Notes: a model not told the origin generated them from the letters alone. A stretch of 48,049 bases of DNA from JAADDG01 sp964450755 (GCA_964450755.1 CAYVDJ010000082.1:1-48049), one strand, 5' to 3'. Positions 16,137 to 25,321 are shown, counted from the stretch's first letter. Program-made: numbers and translations.

Positions 16137-18038
16137 TTAACTTTTTAACCACTCCTCATACCACATTTCAAATATTAAAATCTGCCATAAAAGCTCCGTA
16201 TATTCGCTTTTACCTCTTAAAAAAGCGTTATATATCTCTGAAACTTTCTGAACATTGAGTAACTGCTCTTCTTGTAATCTGACAGGATCAAGATAGTTTC
16301 TTAGATACTCTTTTAAATCATTTCTAAGCCATCTTTCCAGAGGAATATTAAATCCCTGTTTTGGACGCTGCATTATCTTTTTTGGAATATATTTATGCAC
16401 AATCTCTTTTAGGATATATTTGCTTTGATGATATTTGAATTTATGTTTTGAATCTATCCTCGCCATAAACTCTATAATCCTGTAATCCAACAAAGGCTCT
16501 CTTGCCTCAAGGCTGACAGACATCGAGGCTCTGTCCGTTTTTGTCAAAATATCTCCGTTTAAAAAAGTTTTATAATGAATTGCCAAAAGTCTGTTAAAAT
16601 CATCCTCCTCTTTTAAAAAATCCGTATCGACAATCTCCAACGGAATAAAATCTTTTTTTAAAACAGCCCTCGTGTCTTTTAAGGTATTGATCCCGACAAC
16701 CTGGGAAAATATATTTTCTATATCGCTGTGATCCAGCATCGATATCAACTTCTCGTATTTTCTGGGAAATGTATTGTAATTTTTCAGATAGGGTATTTTT
16801 GAGGGATCTATCAAAGACATCGATTTTGATAACATCTTTTGAAAAAGAGGCATGATCTTTTCTATCGTCTCTTTATATCTCATGGCATCTTTATACATAT
16901 CATATCCGCCAAACACCTCATCTGCCCCGTCTGCGGAAAGCGCAACCGTTACATTCTCTTTTGCGATACGGCTTACCAAAATCGTAGGAATACTTGAAGC
17001 ATCACTGAAAGGCTCATCATATATCCTGCAAAGAGAGGGGATAATATCCAACGCCTCTTTTTGCGTACAGTAATATTCAGTGTGGTTGGTTCCAAGATAT
17101 GAAGCTACCTCTTTTGCATAGTTTGCCTCATTAAAACCCTCTTCATAAAATCCTATCGTAAAAGTCTTTATCTTGTCGGTTTTGTCTTTTTGCAAAACGG
17201 CAGTCAGTGCCGAACTGTCATAACCCCCGCTTAAAAAAACTCCCACTTTGACATCTGCTATAAGACGGTAGTTAAATGCCGATTCAAATAGACTCTCCGT
17301 ATGTGTTATAATCTCTTTTTCACCAAGTTCTAACTTCTCTTTGTTGTAAAAATCAAAAACATCCCAATATTTCTTTATCTCAAAACTCTCTTTGTCTATA
17401 TCAAACTCTATATAATGACCCGATTTTAGTTTACAGGTATCTTTAAAAATCGTATGAGGTTCGGAGATATATCCGTATTGAAAATATAAAGAGAGCGCAT
17501 TTATATCTATTTTTTTCTCAAAAGAGGGGAATTGATGAAAGCTTTTTAGTTCACTGGAAAAGAGAAAAACAGAGTCTTTGTAATAATAATAAAGAGGTTT
17601 TATACCGCTTCTGTCGCGTACCAAAAAGAGTTTTTTCTCCTTTTTCAGATAAAGAGCAAAAGCGAACATTCCGTTAAAACGATTTATGGTCTCTATCCCC
17701 CATCTGTCAAACGCCTTTAGGATAACTTCGGTATCACTGTTTGAGATAAAATCATACCCCTCCTTTTCAAGCTCCTTTCTTATCTCTTTGAAATTGTAAA
17801 TCTCTCCGTTGTATGCTATCAAAGAGACATCTTTGTAGTGCATAGGCTGGTGCGCTATATGTGAAAGATCCAAAATAGAGAGCCTTCTGTGTCCAAGCGC
17901 AATAATCGCTTTTTTTTCTTTTATGATCTCATATCCGCCAAAATCGGGTCCTCTGTGGTATAAAATATCTGTCATATTTTTTAAAATATCAAGATCACTC
18001 TTTTTTTTATAATCAACAAATCCCGCAATACCGCACAT
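16137..18038 (-). CDS. Asparagine synthase (glutamine-hydrolysing)-type amidotransferase, intact
   Basis: A 633-residue complete AsnB-family enzyme with nucleophile Cys2 (MCGIAGFVDY), HRGPD near 28-32, GHRRLSILD at 49-57, YNGEIYN at 76-82 and SDTEV at 101-105 forming the glutaminase site. SGGYDS at 270-275 and SADGADEVFGGY follow in the ATP-pyrophosphatase domain. It makes an amide from a carboxylate, glutamine and ATP through an aminoacyl-type AMP intermediate. Inside a polysaccharide cluster such enzymes often amidate uronic acids rather than aspartate (WbpS-type enzymes are an example), so the name asnB is not assigned with certainty. Its 2-base spacing to the flippase supports co-transcription. 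Confidence 0.9.
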   Translation of the reverse strand: MCGIAGFVDYKKKSDLDILKNMTDILYHRGPDFGGYEIIKEKKAIIALGHRRLSILDLSHIAHQPMHYKDVSLIAYNGEIYNFKEIRKELEKEGYDFISNSDTEVILKAFDRWGIETINRFNGMFAFALYLKKEKKLFLVRDRSGIKPLYYYYKDSVFLFSSELKSFHQFPSFEKKIDINALSLYFQYGYISEPHTIFKDTCKLKSGHYIEFDIDKESFEIKKYWDVFDFYNKEKLELGEKEIITHTESLFESAFNYRLIADVKVGVFLSGGYDSSALTAVLQKDKTDKIKTFTIGFYEEGFNEANYAKEVASYLGTNHTEYYCTQKEALDIIPSLCRIYDEPFSDASSIPTILVSRIAKENVTVALSADGADEVFGGYDMYKDAMRYKETIEKIMPLFQKMLSKSMSLIDPSKIPYLKNYNTFPRKYEKLISMLDHSDIENIFSQVVGINTLKDTRAVLKKDFIPLEIVDTDFLKEEDDFNRLLAIHYKTFLNGDILTKTDRASMSVSLEAREPLLDYRIIEFMARIDSKHKFKYHQSKYILKEIVHKYIPKKIMQRPKQGFNIPLERWLRNDLKEYLRNYLDPVRLQEEQLLNVQKVSEIYNAFLRGKSEYTELLWQILIFEMWYEEWLKS

Positions 18039-18039
18039 T

Positions 18040-19317
18040 TTACAACCTTCTGTTTTTTACTGTTTTGTATATTGCCAACCCCTGAAAGCCGGTTGTATAA
18101 AGGGATATAAAAAATACCCACAAAGCAAGACCTTTTACCTCAAACAGATAGATAACAACAGGAGCAAAAATTACATTTACAAAAGCGGCCTTTACCAAAA
18201 TCCTCTGTAAAACCTTCCCTTGATCCATTGTTATAAGCATTTGTGTAAACAATCCCCCGTAGGTATAGAGCAAAACGATAAAAGAGAATATTCTAAGCAC
18301 ACCAAGCATATCATCAGAGGGTGCTTTGCCGCTTATCAAAAAGAGTATCTCATAACCAAAAAGATAGAGTAAAACAGACAAAGGCAGAAGCAGACAAAGC
18401 AGAGCAAAGGAGAGATTTTTATTGAGTCTGAAAAATCTCTCCTTTGACTCTTTGTATATTTTTGCAAAATAGGGATATAAAACTCTCAAAAGAGGATAGG
18501 TGATACCGCCGACCGCAACCAAAATCTTTTCGGCAATACTGTAATATCCCACCAAAACATCATTTGTTATAAAACCCAAAAAGATGATATTGATTGTTGA
18601 ATAAAAAGTGATGGCTATTCTTGAACTAAAAACATACCAACCCTCTATCAGCTCTTTTTTAATGATGTGAAAAGAGTGGATTTTAAAAGAGATACCAAAC
18701 CTTTTCTTTACGATATAAAGGGAATAGACTCCTATAAGAAGATATCCCAAAGAATTAAAAAGAGCCACCAAAGAGAGATCATCTGGACTTTTGACAAAGA
18801 TAAAAAGCAAAACCGTAAAAAAGGCTTTTGCTCCTATATTCAAAACGGTTATATATACCATCTTCTCCATTCCCAGAAAAAACCATACCGGAAAAAGAGC
18901 CTGTCCTATAACCATACCAAATGCCAGATAGTAAAATGCACAGTAGTTGTTAAATTTACCGATAAAAAGAGTCATCAAAAAAAGAGCAAAAAGCGTTACC
19001 AAAATCAGCAGAAATTTTATCATCAAAACAGAACCAAATATCTCCGTGAGTCTGTTTTTGTCATCTCTGTTCATAGAAACGGCTTTTGTCGCAGTCAGTT
19101 CAAAACCGTAATCAACAACCAAAATAAAATAGGTCATTACCGCCATGGCAAAAGACCAGAGTCCAAAATACTCCACTCCCAAAACTCTTACAAGATACGG
19201 AAGGATGATAAGAGGCAGGATATAGTTTGCCCCCTGTAAAGATGCCATGGAGAGAAAATTCAAAAAAAGCCTTTTGATATCCGGCGAAGCGATCTTGGTT
19301 TTTATATTTGCTAACAT
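18040..19317 (-). CDS. Wzx-like lipid-linked oligosaccharide flippase
   Basis: A 425-residue polytopic membrane protein with roughly 12 hydrophobic segments, of the polysaccharide-synthesis (MATE-like/MVF) superfamily. The opening NFLSMASLQGANYILPLIIL and the following PYLVRVLGVEYFGLW are characteristic of O-antigen flippases. It should move undecaprenyl-linked repeat units across the inner membrane for the Wzy-like polymerase encoded by 22775-24142. It lies between the deacetylase and the intact asnB, with 13- and 1-base gaps. Confidence 0.9.
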   Translation of the reverse strand: MLANIKTKIASPDIKRLFLNFLSMASLQGANYILPLIILPYLVRVLGVEYFGLWSFAMAVMTYFILVVDYGFELTATKAVSMNRDDKNRLTEIFGSVLMIKFLLILVTLFALFLMTLFIGKFNNYCAFYYLAFGMVIGQALFPVWFFLGMEKMVYITVLNIGAKAFFTVLLFIFVKSPDDLSLVALFNSLGYLLIGVYSLYIVKKRFGISFKIHSFHIIKKELIEGWYVFSSRIAITFYSTINIIFLGFITNDVLVGYYSIAEKILVAVGGITYPLLRVLYPYFAKIYKESKERFFRLNKNLSFALLCLLLPLSVLLYLFGYEILFLISGKAPSDDMLGVLRIFSFIVLLYTYGGLFTQMLITMDQGKVLQRILVKAAFVNVIFAPVVIYLFEVKGLALWVFFISLYTTGFQGLAIYKTVKNRRL

Positions 19318-19330
19318 TTTTATTCCAATC

Positions 19331-20077
19331 TCAATGAATTACAAAATCTCTGAATTTTTCATAATTTTTATGCCCTATAAAAACTTTTGCATATCTTCTT
19401 GCATCATAAAAGAGTTTCTGTTTTATGGCATATCTTTTATCAAAATCAAAAAGTCTCTCTATTTCCCAAAATTCACTCTTACTGTGAATACAAAAACGGT
19501 TTGTCAAATCCTCTTTGTTGTTTAAATAGGGTCTTGAAGAGCAGATATATTCAAATCCGATCTCTTTTGCGATATCCAACACTCTTTTGTCGTATATTCC
19601 CCCCGGAATGGAAAAAGAGTCTGTTTTATGACCTAAAATATCTTCCAATATCTCTTTGGATTTTTTTAACTCTTCATAAATATCTTTTGAATCCAGCGTA
19701 GCCAAAAAGGGGTGGGTATGGGAGTGAGAGCCTATTTTCATCCCCTCTTTGTCAAGTTCTCTCAACTGCTCTTTTGTCAGATAGCCTTTTTTACCGATCC
19801 AGTCGGTAGTGATAAAAAAATCTCCCTTATATCCGTATCTCAAAAGAGACGGCAAAGCAACGCTGTAATCGCTTTGCCATCCGTCATCAAAAGTCAGATT
19901 GACACCTTTGTAAGAGCTATCCTCTCTCTCTTTTTTGATACTCTCTTCAAGTGTTGCCACGGTTAAATTTTTATCTTTTAAAAGTTTCAATATCCGATGA
20001 AAAAAATCAGCCGATATATTGCTGTGAACCAAAGAGGAGGGCATATCTATACAATGAAACATCAAAGAAACATACAT
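19331..20077 (-). CDS. Polysaccharide deacetylase (CE4/NodB family)
   Basis: A 248-residue CE4 protein. The catalytic base and metal ligand appear in LTFDDGWQSD (TFDDG at 62-66), the two histidine ligands in HSHTHP at 118-123, and SIPGGIYD further on corresponds to the third motif. It has no signal peptide (MYVSLMFHCIDM), so it should act in the cytoplasm, probably on a lipid-linked intermediate or a sugar nucleotide product. N-deacetylation of a HexNAc in the repeat unit is the likely reaction. It lies 2 bases after the FemAB/GNAT-like gene. Confidence 0.85.
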   Translation of the reverse strand: MYVSLMFHCIDMPSSLVHSNISADFFHRILKLLKDKNLTVATLEESIKKEREDSSYKGVNLTFDDGWQSDYSVALPSLLRYGYKGDFFITTDWIGKKGYLTKEQLRELDKEGMKIGSHSHTHPFLATLDSKDIYEELKKSKEILEDILGHKTDSFSIPGGIYDKRVLDIAKEIGFEYICSSRPYLNNKEDLTNRFCIHSKSEFWEIERLFDFDKRYAIKQKLFYDARRYAKVFIGHKNYEKFRDFVIH

Positions 20078-20079
20078 AA

Positions 20080-21096
20080 CTATTTGCCCACTTTTTTTAC
20101 TTTTTTATAAACAAATTCCGCGCCTCTTGCGATAGAAGTTTTATAGGAGAGTTTTCCGTATGAGTGAACATAACTTCCAAAACTCTCCTTAAATCTATCG
20201 ATAGAAGGAACACCTTTGCCGTTTAGATTGTAATATTTTATCCCTTTTTCATGAGCAAATTTGATCCCTTCCCACTGCATCAGATTATTAACCGCATATT
20301 TGTATGCAGGAGGCAAAGAGGCACTGCTTAGAAAAAGAAGTTTCTCTTTGTCATAAAGAAAGATGATCATGGCAATTATCTCATTGTTTAAAAGCGCTCT
20401 TAAAAAGAGAAGTTTTTGATCTTCTTGCATTCTGTAAACTATCTCTTTAAAAAATTTCAAAGAGTGGGGCGGATTTTGGTCTGATTTTTTAAAAACCACC
20501 TTCAATATCTCATAATAGTCCTCCACATCCAATTCACAAGCTTCAAACCTCTCTAAAATAACATCTGATTTTTGGGCTTTTCTTATATTTCTACGACATA
20601 CGCTTTTTAGATTTTTCCAGTTTTGCTCTATATCATCTTCTATCTTCAGCATATAGGTTTGAGGTTTTATCAGATCTATATTGACCTGTTCATTTAAAAG
20701 TTTTGCATCTTCATAATTTTCAAATCTGTACTCTATATAGGAAAATCCCATTTTTTTGAGATAGTTAAACTGTGAAGCAAAAACCTCTTTTTTTATCTCA
20801 TCTTCCACCTCAACAAGCCAGATCGGATCAAGATAGGGGGTAAAAGTTCCCGGAAGAGGCGCACCGACCAGCTTTATAAATCCTTTGGTTGTTTGAAAAT
20901 AGATTCCAAGCAGTACATTTTCTCCCTTGAAACTTGAAAGTATTCCAAAACTTTCACATCCAAATCCGTTTATTACAGCCTTTCTCCAGCTTTTTGAATA
21001 AAACAGATCATCTTTTTTAAATATATGTTCAAGTTCCGTCTCATTGATAATAATATGTTCGATTTTATTTGTTCTCATTTCTCTGCCTTTATTCAT
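20080..21096 (-). CDS. FemAB/GNAT-fold (Acetyltransf_6-like) transferase
   Basis: A 338-residue protein resembling the BioF2-like/FemAB-type GNAT proteins (PF13480) found in exopolysaccharide clusters. Diagnostic pieces are CRRNIRKAQKSDV near 165-177, the stretch RALLNNEIIAMIIFLYD near 243-259, and YYNLNGKGVPSIDRFKESFG near the C-terminus, which recalls the conserved D/N-x-G...FK..FG ending of FemAB-like enzymes. It could transfer an acyl or aminoacyl group to an amino sugar exposed by the neighbouring deacetylase. The ATG overlaps the preceding gene by 8 bases; AGGA lies about 6 bases before it, and a second in-frame ATG 18 bases on is possible. Confidence 0.75.
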   Translation of the reverse strand: MNKGREMRTNKIEHIIINETELEHIFKKDDLFYSKSWRKAVINGFGCESFGILSSFKGENVLLGIYFQTTKGFIKLVGAPLPGTFTPYLDPIWLVEVEDEIKKEVFASQFNYLKKMGFSYIEYRFENYEDAKLLNEQVNIDLIKPQTYMLKIEDDIEQNWKNLKSVCRRNIRKAQKSDVILERFEACELDVEDYYEILKVVFKKSDQNPPHSLKFFKEIVYRMQEDQKLLFLRALLNNEIIAMIIFLYDKEKLLFLSSASLPPAYKYAVNNLMQWEGIKFAHEKGIKYYNLNGKGVPSIDRFKESFGSYVHSYGKLSYKTSIARGAEFVYKKVKKVGK

Positions 21097-21673
21097 AATC
21101 TGTCCTGTTTATGTATCCTTTTGAACCCTCATAAGAGATAACTTTGGCAGGTATTCCCACCGCAACGCCAAAAGGCGGTATATCCTTTGTTACAACGGCA
21201 TTTGCTCCTATTGCCGCATTGGAGCCTATTGTTACAGAACCTATGATCTTTGCTCCGGGGGCTATATAGACATTATCTTCAATTATCGCAGTTCCTTTTT
21301 TTTCTCCTCTGTTTGCCTGTCCTATCGTAACACCGTTTGAAATATTGCAGTTGTTTCCGATTTTTACAGATTCGTTTATAACAACAGAACCAAAATGCCC
21401 TATATAAAAACCTTTTCCGATATCGGTTGTATATGGAATATCAATACCGTATTTATAGCAGTAATGCTTATACACAAGATGGCATAACGGTAACAAAACA
21501 GATTTTAGATACTTCTGCTCTTTTATATATCGGCAGGTTCTTAACCAAAAATTATACTTGTAGGTAGAAGAGGTAGTAAAAAAAATAAGTTTCAACAGTT
21601 CAAGCAGATTTTTTTTACCCCCTATTCTGTAAAGATCGGAAAAAATAAGCGATTTATATTCATCAAATCTCAT
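21089..21673 (-). CDS. CysE-like hexapeptide-repeat O-acetyltransferase
   Basis: A 194-residue left-handed beta-helix acyltransferase. The repeats run from DIGKGFYIGHFGSVVINESV through IGNNCNISNGVTIG to IIGSVTIGSNAAIGANAVV, followed by the loop DIPPFGVAVGIPAKVI, as in serine acetyltransferase and EPS O-acetyltransferases. The N-terminal helical part is short. Placement inside the polysaccharide cluster favours sugar O-acetylation over cysteine synthesis. It overlaps its neighbours by 4 and 8 bases. Confidence 0.85.
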   Translation of the reverse strand: MRFDEYKSLIFSDLYRIGGKKNLLELLKLIFFTTSSTYKYNFWLRTCRYIKEQKYLKSVLLPLCHLVYKHYCYKYGIDIPYTTDIGKGFYIGHFGSVVINESVKIGNNCNISNGVTIGQANRGEKKGTAIIEDNVYIAPGAKIIGSVTIGSNAAIGANAVVTKDIPPFGVAVGIPAKVISYEGSKGYINRTDYE

Positions 21674-22791
21674 TTTTGCCCTTTTATCAGTTTCAGATAT
21701 GCTTCCTGATACTTTTTTGAATTTTTTTCAGCTGTAAAATTCTCTTTTATCAGCTCTTTTGCCGCTTTGCTTCTTTTTTGATACTCTTTTTCATTTAATG
21801 AGATCATTTTGCTTTGCAGATCTTTTACGGATTTTGTTTTAAAAAGCTCTCCGACTCTCTTATCAAAATCCAAAATCTCTCTGTGAGGATCTATATCGGA
21901 CAAGATCACAACAAGCCCCGAAGCGAGTGCTTCAAGAGGAGCATTTGGCATCCCTTCGCTAAGAGATGCCGATATAAAACAGTCACTTGCTTTCAGATAA
22001 AGAGGAACATTGTCAACAAAACCTCTAAAAGAGATATTTTTACTCTCTTTTGCTCTCTCTTTACACTCTTTTAAAAGTTCTCCCTCTCCCAAAAAAAGAA
22101 GATAAAAAGAGTCATTGTTTACTCTCTTAAAAGCCTCTATAATCGTCAGGGGATCTTTTCCTCTGTTTAAATTTCCGACAGATATAAATATCTTCTTATC
22201 AAGCGGAAGATTTAAACTCTCCCTTAAACTTCTTTTATCCTCTTTTACACAATCAAAAAGAGAGGTCTCTATACCGTCGTGAATATACCAAACATCCACA
22301 CCTCTTTTCTCTTTTAGCATATCAGAGATCGATTTTGAGACACTCAAAGGATACTCCAAAGACAAAATGGCATCCAACTCTTTATTTGCCAAAAAAGTGC
22401 CTATCTTTTTACCGTATTCAAAAATATAATCATTATAAGAGTTGCTTCTTAGAGTACTCATCCTTTTGTAGCCACTCAAAGAGGCACTGAGCGAATCGGC
22501 ACGAATACCGTTTGAGTGTATCAGGTGGGGTTTTATCTTTTGAAGCAGATTTTTTAATCTAAAAGAGTTTAAAAAAACTCCCAAAACCCTCGAAGTTTCC
22601 AAAGAGTAAAGAGGAATATCCAATGAGATAAATTTATCCCTGTAACTCTCCTCAGGCTCTTTTGAGAGTGTAACGACAACAGGATCAAAAATATCTCTGT
22701 CAAGATATTTTATGATATTGAAAAGCTGTTTTGTCGGGGCTGTTGATTGGAGAGTCGATACAAGATAGAGAATTTTATATTTTTTTTGCAT
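21670..22791 (-). CDS. Family 4 glycosyltransferase (GT-B)
   Basis: A 373-residue GT-B glycosyltransferase. The C-terminal half has the group 1 signature: FISVGNLNRGKDPLTIIEAF, LGEGELLKECKERA, then SEGMPNAPLEALASG with the two glutamates of the EX7E motif. The N-terminal domain begins KILYLVSTLQ and has IHSNGIRAD near residue 93. It adds one sugar to the lipid-linked repeat. It overlaps the Wzy-like gene by 17 bases and the acetyltransferase by 4. Confidence 0.9.
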   Translation of the reverse strand: MQKKYKILYLVSTLQSTAPTKQLFNIIKYLDRDIFDPVVVTLSKEPEESYRDKFISLDIPLYSLETSRVLGVFLNSFRLKNLLQKIKPHLIHSNGIRADSLSASLSGYKRMSTLRSNSYNDYIFEYGKKIGTFLANKELDAILSLEYPLSVSKSISDMLKEKRGVDVWYIHDGIETSLFDCVKEDKRSLRESLNLPLDKKIFISVGNLNRGKDPLTIIEAFKRVNNDSFYLLFLGEGELLKECKERAKESKNISFRGFVDNVPLYLKASDCFISASLSEGMPNAPLEALASGLVVILSDIDPHREILDFDKRVGELFKTKSVKDLQSKMISLNEKEYQKRSKAAKELIKENFTAEKNSKKYQEAYLKLIKGQK

Positions 22792-24142
22792 ACTCTTTCT
22801 CCCTGTATATATTTGTAAAAAAGACTAAAACTCCAACAGCTACAAAAAGAAGGAAATGTGTTTTGAGTTTTGTTACAAAATCTCCATCAAAAACAAAATA
22901 ACCGTAATTGAATGCAAAAATATAAAAGAACACGATAAATCCGGGATATTTCTGATATACATTTAGAAATACTCTGTTTAAAACTCCTCCTTGCAAACCA
23001 TACAAAAAAGAGCCTATCCAGACTCCCGCAACACCCAAAGAGTAGGCAAAACTGCCAAGAAGTCCGGGCAGGATTGATGCCATATTGGCATCTCCGTATG
23101 TGTAAAATGTATTTGTATCCATAATCGTTTTTGGAGGAGTAAAACCGGTCAGTTTTTGGGGTATGAGATTTAAAAATGCCACAATCCACTCAAAAAATTT
23201 ATTAAATTCCAACTCATACCCTGCCACCGCAAGAGCCGTTTCCAAAGAGACTATCGGGTGGGAAAAGTTTTTGATAACTCCCGCAACTCCTATACTGTAC
23301 TCATCCTCTTTTGCAGCGATAAATTTTTGTAAAAATGCCTCCAATCCGTCATTGTACAAGGAGGGAATTGAAGAGAAGAAAGGATCGCCATACTCCACAA
23401 CAATAACGGCAGCCATAAAAGTCAAAGTAACACTCAAAAGATAGTATCTGTTGTTATAGATGGCACTGATAACATAAAGTCCGCCCAGTGTTAAAATAAT
23501 ATAACTTCTACTGTTGAACAAAACAACTATCAAAGAAAAAATCAAAAAAGAGAGAATAAAAAAAAGAAAATATTTATCCTGATATCTGGAGTTTTTTTGA
23601 ACAAAAGCTTTAAAAAAGGTGTAGTATAAAATATATGTGTTCAAAGGAAAAAGTCTCATGACAAAAGCAAATTTGGGAGGTTCATACTCTCCGTTTCTGT
23701 AAAGCTCCGCCACCGCTATCGTCTCTCTCAAACCTCCAAACTGCTCTATATAGACAAAAACGGCACCGATGACAACAGCAAACAAAAAAGGAAATATTTT
23801 TACAATATCATCCTCTTTAAGCCTGAAATCAAAATGAAAAGAGTTTGCGACCGTACGGGGATATGTCCAGTAATATCCTCCCAAAAAGGAGAGATAAGCC
23901 AAAAATATGATTAACGGCGTAGAGATGCTTTTCCCAAAATAGAAAACCCCTCTGTAAAGATTTGCATTTGCATACTCTTTTACTCCTCCAAGAAGCAAAA
24001 TTACAGGAATAATCGAATAGACAAGCAAAAAAAAGAGATTGAAAAAGGTCATCATGTCAAAGATAACCTCTTTGTTTCGCCTCAACTCTACGAGCACAAT
24101 AAAAACGGCCAAAAGAAGATAGATCGCTATTTGGAATGACAT
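22775..24142 (-). CDS. Wzy-like oligosaccharide repeat-unit polymerase
   Basis: A 455-residue polytopic protein with about 12 hydrophobic segments and a large loop near residues 270-340 (SSIPSLYNDGLEAFLQKFIA...). The layout, plus motifs such as FNSRSYIILTLGG and the YGDANMASILPGLLGSFAYS stretch before the last helices, fits O-antigen/EPS polymerases of the Wzy type. These are too variable for a firm family call by eye. The cluster needs one such polymerase, and this is the only candidate beside the flippase. It overlaps both flanking glycosyltransferase genes by 16-17 bases. Confidence 0.78.
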   Translation of the reverse strand: MSFQIAIYLLLAVFIVLVELRRNKEVIFDMMTFFNLFFLLVYSIIPVILLLGGVKEYANANLYRGVFYFGKSISTPLIIFLAYLSFLGGYYWTYPRTVANSFHFDFRLKEDDIVKIFPFLFAVVIGAVFVYIEQFGGLRETIAVAELYRNGEYEPPKFAFVMRLFPLNTYILYYTFFKAFVQKNSRYQDKYFLFFILSFLIFSLIVVLFNSRSYIILTLGGLYVISAIYNNRYYLLSVTLTFMAAVIVVEYGDPFFSSIPSLYNDGLEAFLQKFIAAKEDEYSIGVAGVIKNFSHPIVSLETALAVAGYELEFNKFFEWIVAFLNLIPQKLTGFTPPKTIMDTNTFYTYGDANMASILPGLLGSFAYSLGVAGVWIGSFLYGLQGGVLNRVFLNVYQKYPGFIVFFYIFAFNYGYFVFDGDFVTKLKTHFLLFVAVGVLVFFTNIYREKEYAKKI

Positions 24143-25236
24143 ATAAAATCCGTTATCGTATCTCTATATCTTTTTAAAATAGTCTTATTTCTGTATTTAA
24201 ACGAAGTCTGCATCACTTTTTCTCTGTCAAAATCATTTTGCAGGAGTTTTAAAACGGCTTTTGCAAAAGCTTCATAATCCAAATGCTTGACAAGATATCC
24301 GTTTACCCCCTCCTTTATGATCTCAGAAGGACCGCTTTTGCAGTCAAATGCCACAACAGGAGTTCCAAGCGTAATCGACTCTATCAAAACATTTGGAAAT
24401 CCTTCATACAGTGAAGTTAAAAGAGTAGCTTTTGCCTGAAGATAGTATCTCTCTATATCATCGGTAAAATCCTCAAAAATGACATTTTTATCTATTTCAA
24501 GTTTAGATGCGATCTCAAGCAGATTTTCCTTCTCCTCTCCTTTTCCTACAATTCTAAGATACAAAGAGGGATTTTCGGGATAAATCAGAGAAAAAGCTTT
24601 TAAAAGATACTCAAGAGCCTTTCTTTTGGATAATGCCCCTACAAAAAGCAGTTCGTTTTTTTTCGGATAGAGTGAAAAATCTGTCTCTTTTGCCGTTTTT
24701 TCTATCTTTTGATTGACAGGATTATTGATAGTAACTATTTTGTTTTTGTCGATGGAATAAAATTTTATCAGATCATCTCTCATACCTTCGGACTGGGAGA
24801 TGAGAAGATCGACTCTTTTATAAAAAATTTTTGTAAAAAAATTGACAATATATTTATGCCAAAAAGAGCTTTCCTCTTCATGTAAAACACTGAGAGTATT
24901 TATATTTCTTGCTATGATTTTATAATCAAAACGGCATATAGCCCTTAAAACAACAAGAATAACTGCCAACTGATAGTTAAAAACAAAAATGGTTTTTGGT
25001 TTTGTTTTAAAAAGATATTTTGATAATTTAAAAAGAGAATTTCTTGCGTGAAGAGTGTTTAAATTGTCTATTTTGATATGGGGGTCTAAATTTCTATGAA
25101 AAATGCTGTTTTGAAGATTTAAAACCAACAGCGATATATCAAAACCGTTCTCATAAAAACCGTTGGAGAGATTTACACATACTCTCTCAGCACCCCCACC
25201 TTCCAAAGAATTGATAAAAAATAGAATCTTTTGCAT
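24127..25236 (-). CDS. Family 4 glycosyltransferase, first gene of the polysaccharide cluster
   Basis: A 369-residue GT-B enzyme. It begins KILFFINSLEGGGAERVCVN with the GGGAERV motif (13-19) of GT4 transferases that act in cell-surface glycan assembly. The C-terminal domain has LLFVGALSKRKALEYLLKAF, GKGEEKENL and LYEGFPNVLIESITLG with the EX7E glutamates. It is the most upstream gene of the twelve-gene minus-strand run and has an 85-base leader with two hairpins between it and the Fur-like gene. Confidence 0.9.
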   Translation of the reverse strand: MQKILFFINSLEGGGAERVCVNLSNGFYENGFDISLLVLNLQNSIFHRNLDPHIKIDNLNTLHARNSLFKLSKYLFKTKPKTIFVFNYQLAVILVVLRAICRFDYKIIARNINTLSVLHEEESSFWHKYIVNFFTKIFYKRVDLLISQSEGMRDDLIKFYSIDKNKIVTINNPVNQKIEKTAKETDFSLYPKKNELLFVGALSKRKALEYLLKAFSLIYPENPSLYLRIVGKGEEKENLLEIASKLEIDKNVIFEDFTDDIERYYLQAKATLLTSLYEGFPNVLIESITLGTPVVAFDCKSGPSEIIKEGVNGYLVKHLDYEAFAKAVLKLLQNDFDREKVMQTSFKYRNKTILKRYRDTITDFICHSK

Positions 25237-25261
25237 CTATACCCTTACAGCAAATCTGAAG

Positions 25262-25293
25262 GGTGCAATCTGTTGCACCGATAACAATATCGG
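25262..25293 (-). promoter_or_regulatory. Twin hairpins in the leader of the polysaccharide cluster
   Basis: GGTGCAA-TCTG-TTGCACC (25262-25279) and CCGATA-ACAA-TATCGG (25278-25293) form two perfect small hairpins that share two bases, so the full stems exclude each other at the junction. They lie 26-57 bases before the first glycosyltransferase ATG and 29-60 bases after the Fur-like stop. No U-run follows on the minus strand, so a simple terminator is unlikely. They may be an mRNA-stability or attenuation element. Confidence 0.4.
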
Positions 25294-25321
25294 CTAAATC
25301 ATAAAATTTTTTTAAACTTTC

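Noticed and set aside
9229..18038. Lasso-peptide or beta-lactam gene cluster, suggested by AsnB-like proteins without glutaminase
   Set aside because: No precursor peptide, B-type transglutaminase-like protease, RRE or beta-lactam partner enzyme is near; glycan genes surround them.
18667..19239. A 190-residue plus-strand open frame inside the flippase gene
   Set aside because: The Lys/Arg/Gln-rich sequence is what the reverse of a hydrophobic membrane protein gives; no family resemblance.
9229..25236. Exosortase/PEP-CTERM polysaccharide locus
   Set aside because: Several gene types agree, but no exosortase, PEP-CTERM protein, PrsK/PrsR or matching sugar transferase is present in the window.
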